DNA from: Spirosoma oryzicola
Lineage (GTDB): Bacteria; Bacteroidota; Bacteroidia; Cytophagales; Spirosomataceae
Assembly: GCF_021233055.1 (NCBI RefSeq)
Contig: NZ_CP089538.1
Span: forward strand, 1,531,501-1,595,500
Length of the DNA: 64,000 nucleotides
Reading direction: 5' to 3'
In this document: positions 18,392-27,172 of the stretch, piece by piece
How the letters are laid out: each line of letters opens with the position of its first letter
Position numbering within the stretch: position 1 is the stretch's first letter
Notes under the pieces: model-generated
Told to the model about the DNA's origin: nothing
Databases searched by the model: none
Seen by the model: the letters and a program-made list of their open reading frames with translations, nothing else
Program-made: the position numbers and the translations under genes

Positions 18392-18449
18392 TGTTTTTAA
18401 TCAGAGTGGTGTCGGGTTCTCAAACCCGACACCACTCTGATTAAAAACA
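18392..18449. terminator. 27-bp perfect palindrome between recO and lptB
   Basis: Perfect 27-nt arms (18392-18418 and 18423-18449) surround a CTCA loop. The core is GTGTCGGGTT / AACCCGACAC. The outer ends are GTTTTTAATC and GATTAAAAAC, giving a T-run on each strand, so it can terminate both convergent genes. The arms are much longer than in a normal terminator. Confidence 0.85.
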
Positions 18450-18458
18450 GCTACAATC

Positions 18459-19190
18459 TTAAATTTTACGTTTCAGCTCAAAATGCTGACCCAGGTAAAG
18501 CCGGCGAACCTGTTCGTCATTGGCTAGATCTTCGGCAGAACCTTGCTTCAAAATTTTACCTTCGAACAGCAAGTAAGCGCGGTCGGTGATGGAGAGGGTT
18601 TCGTTTACGTTGTGGTCGGTGATCAGGATGCCGATGTTGCGGTGCTTTAGTTTCGCGACAATGCTCTGAATGTCTTCGACCGCAATGGGGTCAACGCCCG
18701 CAAATGGCTCATCCAGCAAGATAAACTTAGGATCAACGGCCAGCGCACGGGCGATTTCCGTACGTCGGCGCTCTCCACCCGATAGCACCTTGCCTTTGTT
18801 TTTACGCACGTGAGTCAAGCTAAACTCATTGAGCAGTTCCTCGACTTTCTCTTTTCGCTGATTTTTCGGTATGTCGCTCATTTCCAGAACGGCCAGTACA
18901 TTTTCTTCGACCGTCAGATCGCGAAAAACAGAAGCTTCCTGCGCCAGATAGCCTAGGCCCAGGCGGGCCCGTTTGTACATGGGCAGGTCGGTTACGTCTT
19001 TGTCATCAATAAAAACTTTGCCGCTGTTGGGTTTGACCAGACCAACGGCCATGTAGAATGATGTGGTTTTACCCGCACCGTTCGGACCGAGCAAGCCTAC
19101 AATTTCGCCCGTCTCGACCTGGTAGGATACGTTGTTGTTGACTAGACGCGACCCGTATTTTTTTATTAAGTTTTCAGTTCTCAGAATCAT
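18459..19190 (-). CDS. lptB: LPS export ABC transporter ATP-binding protein LptB
   Basis: This 243-residue ATPase powers lipopolysaccharide extraction from the inner membrane with LptF/LptG. It has Walker [11 protein letters not shown]-loop YLAQEASVF, signature VLSGGERRR, Walker [14 protein letters not shown] and switch His ITDHNV; the pattern [14 protein letters not shown] with [13 protein letters not shown] is diagnostic for LptB. The length is typical. The promoter should lie in the 19191-19437 gap shared with the divergent Nif3-like gene. Confidence 0.95.
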   Translation of the reverse strand: MILRTENLIKKYGSRLVNNNVSYQVETGEIVGLLGPNGAGKTTSFYMAVGLVKPNSGKVFIDDKDVTDLPMYKRARLGLGYLAQEASVFRDLTVEENVLAVLEMSDIPKNQRKEKVEELLNEFSLTHVRKNKGKVLSGGERRRTEIARALAVDPKFILLDEPFAGVDPIAVEDIQSIVAKLKHRNIGILITDHNVNETLSITDRAYLLFEGKILKQGSAEDLANDEQVRRLYLGQHFELKRKI

Positions 19191-19437
19191 GCTGATGCGT
19201 TATCAAAAAACGGTCAGTACCGCAGGTGTTAAACCGGGGGTAACCACAAAGTTCGGACGAATACCAGCCACTGCCAACTATTTTTAGGGCTGGTCCGCTG
19301 CTAAACCTGTTTATTAACAATTTTTAAAGGGGAAGTATTCGTTTCCTGACGGATTTACACTTTAAGGCCGTTTTAGGAATAAACCAATTACTGGTATAGA
19401 TTCAGGGTTTAATTCGTTGACTCTTCGTCCATTTCAT

Positions 19438-20538
19438 ATGCCTCAAATTCGTCAGTTAACTGCTTATCTGGAAGCCTTTGCTCCGCTGTCTTACCAAGAA
19501 TCGTACGATAACTCCGGCCTGATTGTGGGCGATCCCAACGCCGAGATTGCAGGGGTTCTGGTCACACTCGATGCTACTGAAGCCGTTATCGACGAAGCGA
19601 TTGCCAAAGGGTGTAACGTGGTCGTGGCCCATCACCCCATTGTGTTTAAGGGACTCAAAAAAATAAATGGCAAAACCTACGTGGAACGGGCTGTTATCAA
19701 AGCCATCAAAAACGACGTAGCGATTTACGCGGCTCATACAAACCTCGATAATGTGGCCGGTGGGGTCAATTTCAAGATTGCCGAGAGACTGAAATTACAG
19801 AACGTACGGATACTCGCTCCCAAATCGCAGGTGCTGAGCAAACTGGTTACGTTTGTGCCCGTCGCTGATACGCAACCCGTACTGGATGCGCTTTACGCGG
19901 CTGGGGCGGGGCAGATCGGCGACTACAGCAACTGTAGTTTTCGGGTGAGCGGTACGGGAACGTACCAACCGGGTGAGAACGCCCAACCCGTAATCGGTCA
20001 GGTAGGCGAGTACCACGAAGAAGCCGAAAACCGGATTGAGGTTATCATGCCAACGCAGCAGCAGGGGCAACTACTAACCGCTCTTCGGCAGGCGCACCCG
20101 TACGAAGAAGTCGCTTATTACCTAACGGCGTTGGATAATCAGAATCAGGAAGTTGGCTCCGGGGCCATTGGCGACCTACCTGAAGCGCTTGATAGTCAAA
20201 CCTGGCTTCGGTATTTGAAAGAAAATATGGCCGTCAGTCTGATTCGCCACACGCCCTTTGTCGACCGCCCAATCCGGCGTATAGCGGTCTGTGGGGGCGT
20301 AGGGAGCTTTTTGCTGCCGGACGCGATCCGATCAGGAGCCGACGTTTTCGTAACTGCCGATTACAAGTATCACGAGTTTTTTGACGCCGATGGCCGAATC
20401 ACGATCTGCGATATTAACCATTACGAAAGTGAAGTCTTTACAAAAGAGTTAATTAGCCAGTATTTGGCGAAAAAATTCACTACTTTTGCGGTAATTTTAT
20501 CAGAAACGGACACCAATCCCGTCCGGTTCTTTATATAG
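19438..20538 (+). CDS. Nif3-like dinuclear metal-centre protein
   Basis: This 366-residue Nif3/YbgI-family protein forms a hexameric toroid with a two-metal site. Metal ligands are in VVAHHPIVFKG, AAHTNLDN and, near the C-terminus, VTADYKYHEF with DINHYESE. A central insertion (about residues 130-230, containing FVPVADTQPVLDALYAAGAG and AHPYEEVAYYL) is the PII-like domain found in YqfO-type members. The family's function is unsettled; GTP cyclohydrolase-like and regulatory roles have been proposed. The start is the ATG at 19438, not the upstream TTG at 19417. The next gene follows after 17 nt and is probably co-transcribed, a common Bacteroidota pairing. Confidence 0.9.
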   Translation: MPQIRQLTAYLEAFAPLSYQESYDNSGLIVGDPNAEIAGVLVTLDATEAVIDEAIAKGCNVVVAHHPIVFKGLKKINGKTYVERAVIKAIKNDVAIYAAHTNLDNVAGGVNFKIAERLKLQNVRILAPKSQVLSKLVTFVPVADTQPVLDALYAAGAGQIGDYSNCSFRVSGTGTYQPGENAQPVIGQVGEYHEEAENRIEVIMPTQQQGQLLTALRQAHPYEEVAYYLTALDNQNQEVGSGAIGDLPEALDSQTWLRYLKENMAVSLIRHTPFVDRPIRRIAVCGGVGSFLLPDAIRSGADVFVTADYKYHEFFDADGRITICDINHYESEVFTKELISQYLAKKFTTFAVILSETDTNPVRFFI

Positions 20539-20555
20539 CACTAACTATTTTCCGA

Positions 20556-21311
20556 ATGGAACTGACGATTGCGCAAAAATTAGACGCTCTTCTTAAACTG
20601 CAATCCCTTGACTCTCAGCTAGACGAACTCATCAAAATTCGTGGCGGTCTGCCCGAAGAGGTGCGTGATCTGGAAGATGATATAGCCGGATTCGAAACGC
20701 GAATAGGCAAGTTTCAGGCTGAAATCAAGACGCTGGAAGAAGATATCGAGCGCAACCGGATTGCCAAAAAAGACGCTGAGAAGCTGATCACCAAATACAA
20801 GGATCAGCAGATGAACGTTCGCAATAACCGCGAGTTCGACGCGATTTCGAAAGAGATCGAGTTGCAATCGCTCGAAATCGAACTAGCCGAAAAGCGAATC
20901 AACGAAGCTCAATTCCGCGTGCGGGGTAAGGAAGAGGAGATTAAAACGACGACGGCTGCGCTCAACGAACGGAAAGAAGATCTGAAAGCGAAAAAGCAGG
21001 AGCTGGACCAGATTACGTCGGAAAGCCAGGAAGAAGAAAAAGCGATTATCGACCAACGCGACGAGCAGGCGACCACGATTGAGCCGCGCTTGTTGAACTC
21101 GTACAATAAAATTCGGGGCAACGCGCTGAACGGCCTTGCGGTCGTTATGGTGAAACGGGGCGCTTGCGGTGGTTGCTTCAACGTGGTTCCACCACAACGT
21201 CAGGCCGACATCAAAGACAAAAAGAAAATTATCGTCTGCGAACACTGCGGACGGATTTTTGCCGATGTCGAAGGTGTTCCCGAACCCGCTCCGGTTGGAC
21301 GTGGTCGCTAG
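20556..21311 (+). CDS. Coiled-coil C4 zinc-ribbon protein
   Basis: This 251-residue cytoplasmic protein has a long antiparallel coiled coil (about residues 10-180, rich in Glu, Lys, Ile and Leu), then a C-terminal zinc ribbon with CGGCF and CEHCGRIF supplying four cysteines. The arrangement matches the CdsZ/zf-RING_7 family, which is proposed to contribute to RNA- or ribosome-linked processes. It follows the Nif3-like gene closely and ends at a clear terminator. Confidence 0.88.
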   Translation: MELTIAQKLDALLKLQSLDSQLDELIKIRGGLPEEVRDLEDDIAGFETRIGKFQAEIKTLEEDIERNRIAKKDAEKLITKYKDQQMNVRNNREFDAISKEIELQSLEIELAEKRINEAQFRVRGKEEEIKTTTAALNERKEDLKAKKQELDQITSESQEEEKAIIDQRDEQATTIEPRLLNSYNKIRGNALNGLAVVMVKRGACGGCFNVVPPQRQADIKDKKKIIVCEHCGRIFADVEGVPEPAPVGRGR

Positions 21312-21329
21312 GTAATTCATGAATTGAAC

Positions 21330-21361
21330 AAAAAAGGTCGTCTGTCAGGCGACCTTTTTTG
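21330..21361 (+). terminator. Terminator after the zinc-ribbon gene
   Basis: Arms AAAAAAGGTCG and CGACCTTTTTT with a 9-nt loop, ending in six T residues. Confidence 0.9.
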
Positions 21362-21378
21362 CTGTATTGATTTTTAAT

Positions 21379-22884
21379 ATGTTGTCTGTCAAAGGCTTTT
21401 GCGTATTGGTTGTTGGGTTCTTTCTTTTTCCATTTGGCGTCTATGCACAGGATTTTGTCTGGACTCCGGGATTAGAACGGGCCTACGAGGATTTACAAAA
21501 GCTGAAAGTCCAATCGGCCCGGCAAGCGCTGGTGAAAGAAAGCAGTCGAAACGGTGTCCGTATTTTTCTGGATGATTACGCTGACATGCTCACGCTCGTT
21601 ACTTCCGACGATGAACAGGTGTTTGCCGATAGGAGTGACCGGGAAGATGAGCGGATAGACGCTTTGAAGACGCTAGACGACAAGTCACCCTGGCAACGCG
21701 TATTGCAAGCTGAAGTCCGGCTTCACTGGGCGTTTGCAAAGTTGAAGTTCGGTAAAGAGGTCAGTGCTAGCTGGGACGTTATTCGGGCGTATAAGCTGTT
21801 GACTACTAACCAAAAAAAGTTTCCCGATTTTCTGCCCACTTACAAATCGCTGGGTACGCTCCACATCATGGTTGGATCGGTACCTGACAACTATAGCTGG
21901 GTCGCCAGTCTGCTAGGGCTTCGTGGTACGATTCAGCAAGGCCAGCAGGAGCTTCAGCGGGCGCAGCAAGATGCACGGTTTGGACTAGAAACTCAGTTAA
22001 TCGATCTGATGGTCCGGGCGTACGTGCTGAAATTCTCGGATGCTGATGGCAGGGCGTTGCAGCGGCTGGTCAAAGACAACCCCGATAATGGGTTGCTTCA
22101 CTTTTTTGGCGCAACCATCGAGCAAAAAAACGGGCATAGCGAACAGGCGTTGTCGTTTTTGGCAAAGCGTCCTACGGGTCCCACTTATCTGGCTATGCCA
22201 ATCGTCGATAATATTCTGGGCGACATCTATCTGCAAAAAGGCCAGTATGGCAGTGCATCCAGTCATTTTCAGCAGTTTTTGAATGCCTACAAAGGTCGTA
22301 ATTTTGTGAAGGATTCGTATTACAAATTGTTTCTATGCCATTGGTTAGGCAACGACCGGAGCGGGCAAAACGAAGATAAAGCGAAGGCGTTTTTACAGAA
22401 AGTAACAACCGTTGGCCGAACGACCGTAGAAGCGGACAAAGCAGCCCAGAAATTTGCCGAAGCCTATTTAAAACAAGGCGCATCACCGAACCAGAAAGCC
22501 CTGATGCGGGCTCGGTTAGCCTCCGATGGTGGATTTACGGACAGCGCATTGGCGTATCTACGAACCTATAACGAAGCAAAATTCGCGTCGTTGGCTGAAA
22601 AAGCAGAATATAACTACCGGATGGGGCGTATCTATCAGCGCCGAAACGATGCAGACGCGGCTGTACCGTATTTAACTCGGTCGCTGATGCTGAGCGAATC
22701 CGGCGAGGGGAGGCAGCAGTTGTCGTTTGGTGCGACGGCGGCACTTCAACTGGGTTATATCTATCAGCAAAAAAACGACCGGTCTCGTGCACTGTCATTT
22801 TTCCAGAAAGCGCTCAGTTTCAAGCATCACGAGTATAAAAATAGCGTTGACAACAAAGCAAGAGCGGCACTGAGCCAGTTGTAG
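21379..22884 (+). CDS. Secreted TPR-repeat protein
   Basis: This 501-residue protein has a signal peptide (about residues 1-24, ending GVYAQ), then helical repeats that become clear tetratricopeptide repeats in the second half (LGDIYLQKGQYGSASSHFQQF, YRMGRIYQRRNDADAAVPYL, LGYIYQQKNDRSRALSFFQKA). It probably acts as a periplasmic or outer-membrane scaffold; no enzyme motif is seen. The start is the ATG at 21379; the TTG four codons upstream is less likely. The last five codons and the stop form part of a 39-bp palindrome shared with the convergent transposase gene. Confidence 0.85.
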   Translation: MLSVKGFCVLVVGFFLFPFGVYAQDFVWTPGLERAYEDLQKLKVQSARQALVKESSRNGVRIFLDDYADMLTLVTSDDEQVFADRSDREDERIDALKTLDDKSPWQRVLQAEVRLHWAFAKLKFGKEVSASWDVIRAYKLLTTNQKKFPDFLPTYKSLGTLHIMVGSVPDNYSWVASLLGLRGTIQQGQQELQRAQQDARFGLETQLIDLMVRAYVLKFSDADGRALQRLVKDNPDNGLLHFFGATIEQKNGHSEQALSFLAKRPTGPTYLAMPIVDNILGDIYLQKGQYGSASSHFQQFLNAYKGRNFVKDSYYKLFLCHWLGNDRSGQNEDKAKAFLQKVTTVGRTTVEADKAAQKFAEAYLKQGASPNQKALMRARLASDGGFTDSALAYLRTYNEAKFASLAEKAEYNYRMGRIYQRRNDADAAVPYLTRSLMLSESGEGRQQLSFGATAALQLGYIYQQKNDRSRALSFFQKALSFKHHEYKNSVDNKARAALSQL

Positions 22885-22949
22885 GTTGAAATACATACGC
22901 CATATCTTGGAGATATGGCGTATGTATTTCAACCTACAACTGGCTCAGT
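22869..22949. repeat. 39-bp perfect palindrome (REP-like) spanning two stop codons
   Basis: Arms 22869-22907 and 22911-22949 are perfectly complementary around a TGG loop. The central stem is CGCCATATCT. The outer part of the left arm is the end of the TPR gene (CTGAGCCAGTTG plus its TAG), and the right arm holds its inverted copy, including the stop of the convergent RAYT gene. It shares its core with the palindrome at 23603-23671. Confidence 0.9.
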
Positions 22950-23583
22950 CTTCAATAACTACGGAGCTGATTAATTCTAGGGCAGACGCTTGTTGATGAA
23001 ATTGAATATAGGTAGCTACTCCGCCAAACCAATCAATAACGAATGATTTCATAAGCCTGGTTGGCTTAGGATCGATAATCCGTTGATACGAACTATATGG
23101 ATAATCTGTATAATCGGCACAAATGCCGTGGGTCTGAGGATTCTGATGAATGTAAGCAACGAGTGTCGTAAAATACTGCTCAGAGTCAACCTGTTTGCGC
23201 CTGAAATTTTTCTCGAACAGGCTACCTGTACGTTCCTCCTGAATTTTTACGGATTTGGCATAAGAGACAAAGAACCGACGAAACTGTTCGCTAATGATGC
23301 GCTCGGGTGATGTAATCCATTCGTTACCGTGCCGCAAGGTCTGCTGCATTTGGGGCAAGTCCGAAAAGTTTTTAATGCGTACAAGTAAATGAAAATGATT
23401 CGGAAGCAGGCAAAAAGCGTATGTTTCTACGTATGGGCTTAGATACGCATCGTATTTCTGTAGAAAGTAGCGATAGTTTCTGTCCTGAAAAAATAGGTTA
23501 TCGCCGTTGTTACCTCGGTTATAAATATGGTAATAGTGGTCCTCCAATAAGGGTGGATAATATTCCTGGCGATGAGTTGACAT
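22945..23583 (-). CDS. REP-associated tyrosine transposase (RAYT), Y1/HUH family
   Basis: This 212-residue protein belongs to the Y1_Tnp (IS200-like) HUH endonucleases that cut single-stranded DNA at hairpins. It shows YHIYNRGNNGD near the N-terminus, the HUH metal motif as NHFHLLVRI, and the catalytic Tyr in LVAYIHQNPQ. RRFFVSYAK and GSLFEKNFRRK are typical of the RAYT branch. RAYTs are usually single-copy genes flanked by the REP hairpins they act on, and here two palindromes with a shared core bracket the gene. The start is ATG 23583; TTG 23598 is possible. The reading frame is intact. Confidence 0.93.
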   Translation of the reverse strand: MSTHRQEYYPPLLEDHYYHIYNRGNNGDNLFFQDRNYRYFLQKYDAYLSPYVETYAFCLLPNHFHLLVRIKNFSDLPQMQQTLRHGNEWITSPERIISEQFRRFFVSYAKSVKIQEERTGSLFEKNFRRKQVDSEQYFTTLVAYIHQNPQTHGICADYTDYPYSSYQRIIDPKPTRLMKSFVIDWFGGVATYIQFHQQASALELISSVVIED

Positions 23584-23602
23584 GACGGTAGGTAGCAATA
23601 GC

Positions 23603-23671
23603 CAGCAACATACAGAAAAAACAAACGCCGTATCTTGGAGATACGGCGTTTGTTTTTTCTGTATGTTGCTG
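23603..23671. repeat. 33-bp perfect palindrome (REP-like) upstream of RAYT
   Basis: Arms 23603-23635 and 23639-23671 surround a TGG loop. The core stem CGCCGTATCT differs from the copy at 22869-22949 by one base pair (G-C instead of A-T), a compensated change. The flanking stem holds a run of A against a run of T, so it may also terminate the pgk transcript arriving from... the opposite side is RAYT 5' DNA; the pgk stop is 5 nt from the right arm. Confidence 0.9.
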
Positions 23672-23675
23672 AAAG

Positions 23676-24863
23676 CTAATCCAGCGCAGCGACACCCGGC
23701 AGAACTTTGCCTTCCATGTATTCGAGTAGCGCACCACCACCCGTCGAAACGTAGCTTACGCGGTCGCCATAGCCCGCCTGATTAACGGCAGACGCTGAAT
23801 CGCCACCGCCGATGAGCGAGAACGCACCATTTTCTTCGGTCGCTTTTACAACGGCTTCGGCAATGGCATTCGTACCAGTGGCGAAATTCGGGAATTCGAA
23901 AACACCCATTGGGCCGTTCCAGAGAATGGTTTTCGAGCTAAGGACCACATCCGTAAACAGTTTGATCGTTTCGGGACCAATGTCCAGACCTTCCCAACCG
24001 TCAGGAATCTGACCCGTGACTACTGTTTGGCGGTTAGCATCGTTTGAGAAATCGTCGGCGCAGACGTTATCCACCGGCATATAAATCTTAACGCCTTTCT
24101 CTTCCGCTTTCTTCAACAGTTCGAGGGCTAAATCCTGCTTGTCCGCTTCGAGCAGCGACTTACCGATCTGACCACCCTGCGCTTTGGTGAAGGTATACGT
24201 CATACCACCGCCAATGATCAGGTTGTCAACTTTGTCGAGCAGTTTTTCGATGATCAGGATTTTATCCGAGATTTTGGCACCACCCATAATTGCGGTAAAC
24301 GGACGCTCGGCGTTTTCCAGAATCTTTTTCGCATTGTCTAACTCCGCCTGCATTACATAACCAGCAACCCGGTCGTCGAAGAACTGACCCATAACAGCTG
24401 TGCTGGCGTGGGCCCGGTGCGCTGTTCCGAACGCGTCGTTAACCCACACGTTACCTAACTTCGATAGTTTCTCGGCGAAAGCGACATCGCCTTTTTCTTC
24501 TTCTTTGTAAAAACGCAGGTTTTCCAGAAGCAGAATTTCACCCGGTTGCAGGCTGGCAGCCTGGTCGATAGCTGATTGTCCGATGCAATCATCGGCGAAT
24601 TTGACGGGACGGCCAAACGCCTTTTCCAGCGCTGGAATGATGTGCTTAAGCGAATATTTTTCTTCGGGACCACCCTTTGGCCGACCCAAGTGCGACATCA
24701 GGATCGCGGAACCACCGTCGTTCACAATTTTTGTGACAGTAGGAATGGTCGCCTTAATGCGCGTATCGTCGGTGATGTTGTACTGCTTGTCGAGTGGAAC
24801 GTTGAAGTCAACCCGAACGAGGGCTTTCTTACCTGCGAAGTTATAAGAATCTACGGTTTTCAT
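23676..24863 (-). CDS. pgk: Phosphoglycerate kinase
   Basis: This 395-residue glycolytic enzyme interconverts 1,3-bisphosphoglycerate plus ADP and 3-phosphoglycerate plus ATP in the cytoplasm. It has the signature VRVDFNVP near the N-terminus, SHLGRPKGG, the [12 protein letters not shown] stretch, the nucleotide-binding [19 protein letters not shown] and the C-terminal GGGDSASAV. Length and order are standard. It sits immediately upstream of a REP-like palindrome that can serve as its terminator. Confidence 0.98.
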   Translation of the reverse strand: MKTVDSYNFAGKKALVRVDFNVPLDKQYNITDDTRIKATIPTVTKIVNDGGSAILMSHLGRPKGGPEEKYSLKHIIPALEKAFGRPVKFADDCIGQSAIDQAASLQPGEILLLENLRFYKEEEKGDVAFAEKLSKLGNVWVNDAFGTAHRAHASTAVMGQFFDDRVAGYVMQAELDNAKKILENAERPFTAIMGGAKISDKILIIEKLLDKVDNLIIGGGMTYTFTKAQGGQIGKSLLEADKQDLALELLKKAEEKGVKIYMPVDNVCADDFSNDANRQTVVTGQIPDGWEGLDIGPETIKLFTDVVLSSKTILWNGPMGVFEFPNFATGTNAIAEAVVKATEENGAFSLIGGGDSASAVNQAGYGDRVSYVSTGGGALLEYMEGKVLPGVAALD

Positions 24864-24933
24864 GCGACTACGTATGGTCGTTGGTTTGCGGGGCCAAACT
24901 TAGCGGTTTTTCGGGAGATGCGGGCCGAATAAG

Positions 24934-26121
24934 TTAGTACTTTCCGTCGCTGCCTGCTCCGCCAAACGATCCACCGCCAAAACGAACGTCATTTTTTCCG
25001 TCATGATGTACCCCCGCTGACGCCTGAATAGCCCCCAATGCCTCGGCGTTGATAAAAAACTCATCCGGTGAATCATCGTCTGGCGCATCGGTGAAGCCAT
25101 TTTTAGGTGTACGCAGATAGCGAATGCTTAACACCGAGAGCCCAATCAGCGTTAAGCCGCCAATCGTCAGGGCGACATTAAGCGGAACCAGAGCCATGTA
25201 GTAATGAAACGTCATGATGCTTGCAATCAAACCCAGTATACCCAGAATGATCAGCATTCGGTCTTTTTTGAGCAGACCCTGCCACAGATAAATTACTGGA
25301 ATGGCGAATGTTAGCAGCCAGAATAATACGGACAGACTCAGCTCAGGAGCATGCTCAGGTCTGGGTTTCAGCAGCAGCCAGTTGACTTCGCGCACGACAA
25401 AATAATTACTACTCGCGGCCAATACCGTCAGTGTAATCCACTGGAATAGATTCTGCGGGTCATTGTAATACGCTTCCTGAACCAGCGACTGAGACCATAG
25501 CCGTTTGGGATTTCGGGACAGAATATACAGAATAGCCGATACCGCCATCATAACGAAAGGAAAAGCACTTCGGCCCCAGCTAAAGGACAGGATGCTATCG
25601 AAGACAAAGGCGTAGAACGTTGCCAGCGTGAAAAAAGCGATAAGCGTATCGCCATAATACCACAGGATGGCGATCAATAAGGGCAGTGTCAGCAGGCAGT
25701 GCGTTGAGGTCGACAAGCCCGTTGGAAGCAATTGGTTGAAGCCGAAGGACAAAAAACCCGCCAGCGTAACAACAAACGCATTGTCAACCCCATTTCGGTA
25801 AAGGAGCCGTTTGTTGATGAGCTGATGACCGACAAGGCCGACAACGACGCCGAACCCGATATTGAATAGCCCATATGTCGTTCGGTTGTTGAGCAGTGCG
25901 GAAAAAGCGCTGGACGGCAGCAAATAGCTACCTAAAATAGCGACGGTCGTAAACAGAAACAGCCCGATTTCGATGAAGCCGTTTGTCTGGCGAAAATCAA
26001 CCGGGTACGTCTGCCGGATGGTGTTGATCTGTGCATCGGACAAAAAACGCTTACGGTACCAACGTTCGGCCTGGGCGACAATTGCACGATTGTAAATCCA
26101 CTGTTCATTATAAGCTTTCAT
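24934..26121 (-). CDS. Multi-pass membrane protein paired with DUF2157-like protein
   Basis: This 395-residue protein has about ten hydrophobic segments. A soluble N-terminus (about 75 residues, containing WYRKRFLSDAQINTIRQTYP) precedes them, and the tail ends with a glycine-rich stretch (FGGGSFGGAG). I do not recognise a named function. The start is ATG 26121, which overlaps the stop of the upstream gene by 4 nt (ATGA), so the two are translationally coupled and probably form a membrane complex. It resembles the DUF4401-type partner often found beside DUF2157 proteins, though I cannot confirm that by eye. Confidence 0.75.
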   Translation of the reverse strand: MKAYNEQWIYNRAIVAQAERWYRKRFLSDAQINTIRQTYPVDFRQTNGFIEIGLFLFTTVAILGSYLLPSSAFSALLNNRTTYGLFNIGFGVVVGLVGHQLINKRLLYRNGVDNAFVVTLAGFLSFGFNQLLPTGLSTSTHCLLTLPLLIAILWYYGDTLIAFFTLATFYAFVFDSILSFSWGRSAFPFVMMAVSAILYILSRNPKRLWSQSLVQEAYYNDPQNLFQWITLTVLAASSNYFVVREVNWLLLKPRPEHAPELSLSVLFWLLTFAIPVIYLWQGLLKKDRMLIILGILGLIASIMTFHYYMALVPLNVALTIGGLTLIGLSVLSIRYLRTPKNGFTDAPDDDSPDEFFINAEALGAIQASAGVHHDGKNDVRFGGGSFGGAGSDGKY

Positions 26122-27089
26122 GCATTCGTACGTTTTGGAACTTGGCTCATCAGGTACGCTACCAAAGCAATGCCCGTCAGAATAAAGTACCAATAGTATA
26201 AAGTATCGTTCCAGTTGCGGGGCGTAACGTAATGGAAAAAGAGATACGTAACGCCAATGTAGCCGTAAACCGTACTCATCAGCAGGAACATAAACGATTG
26301 ATTCCGTCTGGCGTACTGATCGAGGGTGATGCAGGCCGCTGCAAGACCCACAACAAACCCCCAACGCAGGGCTTCGAAATTAAATACACCACCTAAGAGA
26401 GCAACCATAAGCAAGTTGCCCGCAATGGCAAGGTAAGTGTAGGTGAAATGGGTTTTGATACGTTGCCGCTCCAGGCCAAAGGCCAGGGCTATTAGCACAA
26501 TGGCTAGTCCGATGGCTGAGAAAACGGTATCGCGATCAAAAAAATTGGTTTTGAAATACAACTCCAAGGGGCGAACCGTAACGCCGACCCACGAAATCAG
26601 CGCGGTCAGGGCCATGCCCAGTACGCCCCGGTGGTCGAACCGGTACGCCAGCGGCAGAAATAGCAGGGCAGGAAGTAGCGTTACCAATCCGTAGCGCGTA
26701 CCGAAGACGGAATACTGATATTGGGCGTACCCTTCGAGCGTCAGAAACAAAAGACAGGCCATCAGCAGCGCATAATCGCCGAAAGGGGAGCGGTTTCGGG
26801 CCTGATCGGTAGTCCACGGAGGTTGGTATCGCCAGGCAAAGACAAAGCAGGCCAGGCAGGCGATTGCCATCGCTCCTAGCAAAACACCGTGTCCGATCTG
26901 ATCAAAGTTATCGTAGACAAGCAGACCCAGCCCCGAACTCAGCAGGAGAATCCCGATGTAAAGCATCGAGCGTAATTCCCAATGCAGGGAAAATGGCTTT
27001 TTTTGCTCGTAGTCAGTGAGTTGAGCCTTCTGCTCGGCGGGCAAAATAGTTAGTTTATCTAAGGCATTCAGAACGTCGGTTGGGGACAT
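26118..27089 (-). CDS. DUF2157-like membrane protein
   Basis: This 323-residue protein has a short soluble N-terminal helical region (TDVLNALDKLTILPAEQKAQL), then about ten transmembrane helices, the layout of DUF2157 proteins. The first helix region reads YIGILLLSSGLGLLVYDNF. The function of the family is unknown. It is the first gene of a two-gene operon with the overlapping membrane protein downstream and is divergent from the FAN1-like nuclease, whose start lies about 80 nt away. Confidence 0.75.
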   Translation of the reverse strand: MSPTDVLNALDKLTILPAEQKAQLTDYEQKKPFSLHWELRSMLYIGILLLSSGLGLLVYDNFDQIGHGVLLGAMAIACLACFVFAWRYQPPWTTDQARNRSPFGDYALLMACLLFLTLEGYAQYQYSVFGTRYGLVTLLPALLFLPLAYRFDHRGVLGMALTALISWVGVTVRPLELYFKTNFFDRDTVFSAIGLAIVLIALAFGLERQRIKTHFTYTYLAIAGNLLMVALLGGVFNFEALRWGFVVGLAAACITLDQYARRNQSFMFLLMSTVYGYIGVTYLFFHYVTPRNWNDTLYYWYFILTGIALVAYLMSQVPKRTNA

Positions 27090-27172
27090 AAACGGCGTTT
27101 TTTTTGTTTGTTAAGTATGGGTTTTACCCATACTACTCACTTAACTCGTGTGGGTTCGCACCCTTATTGCAG

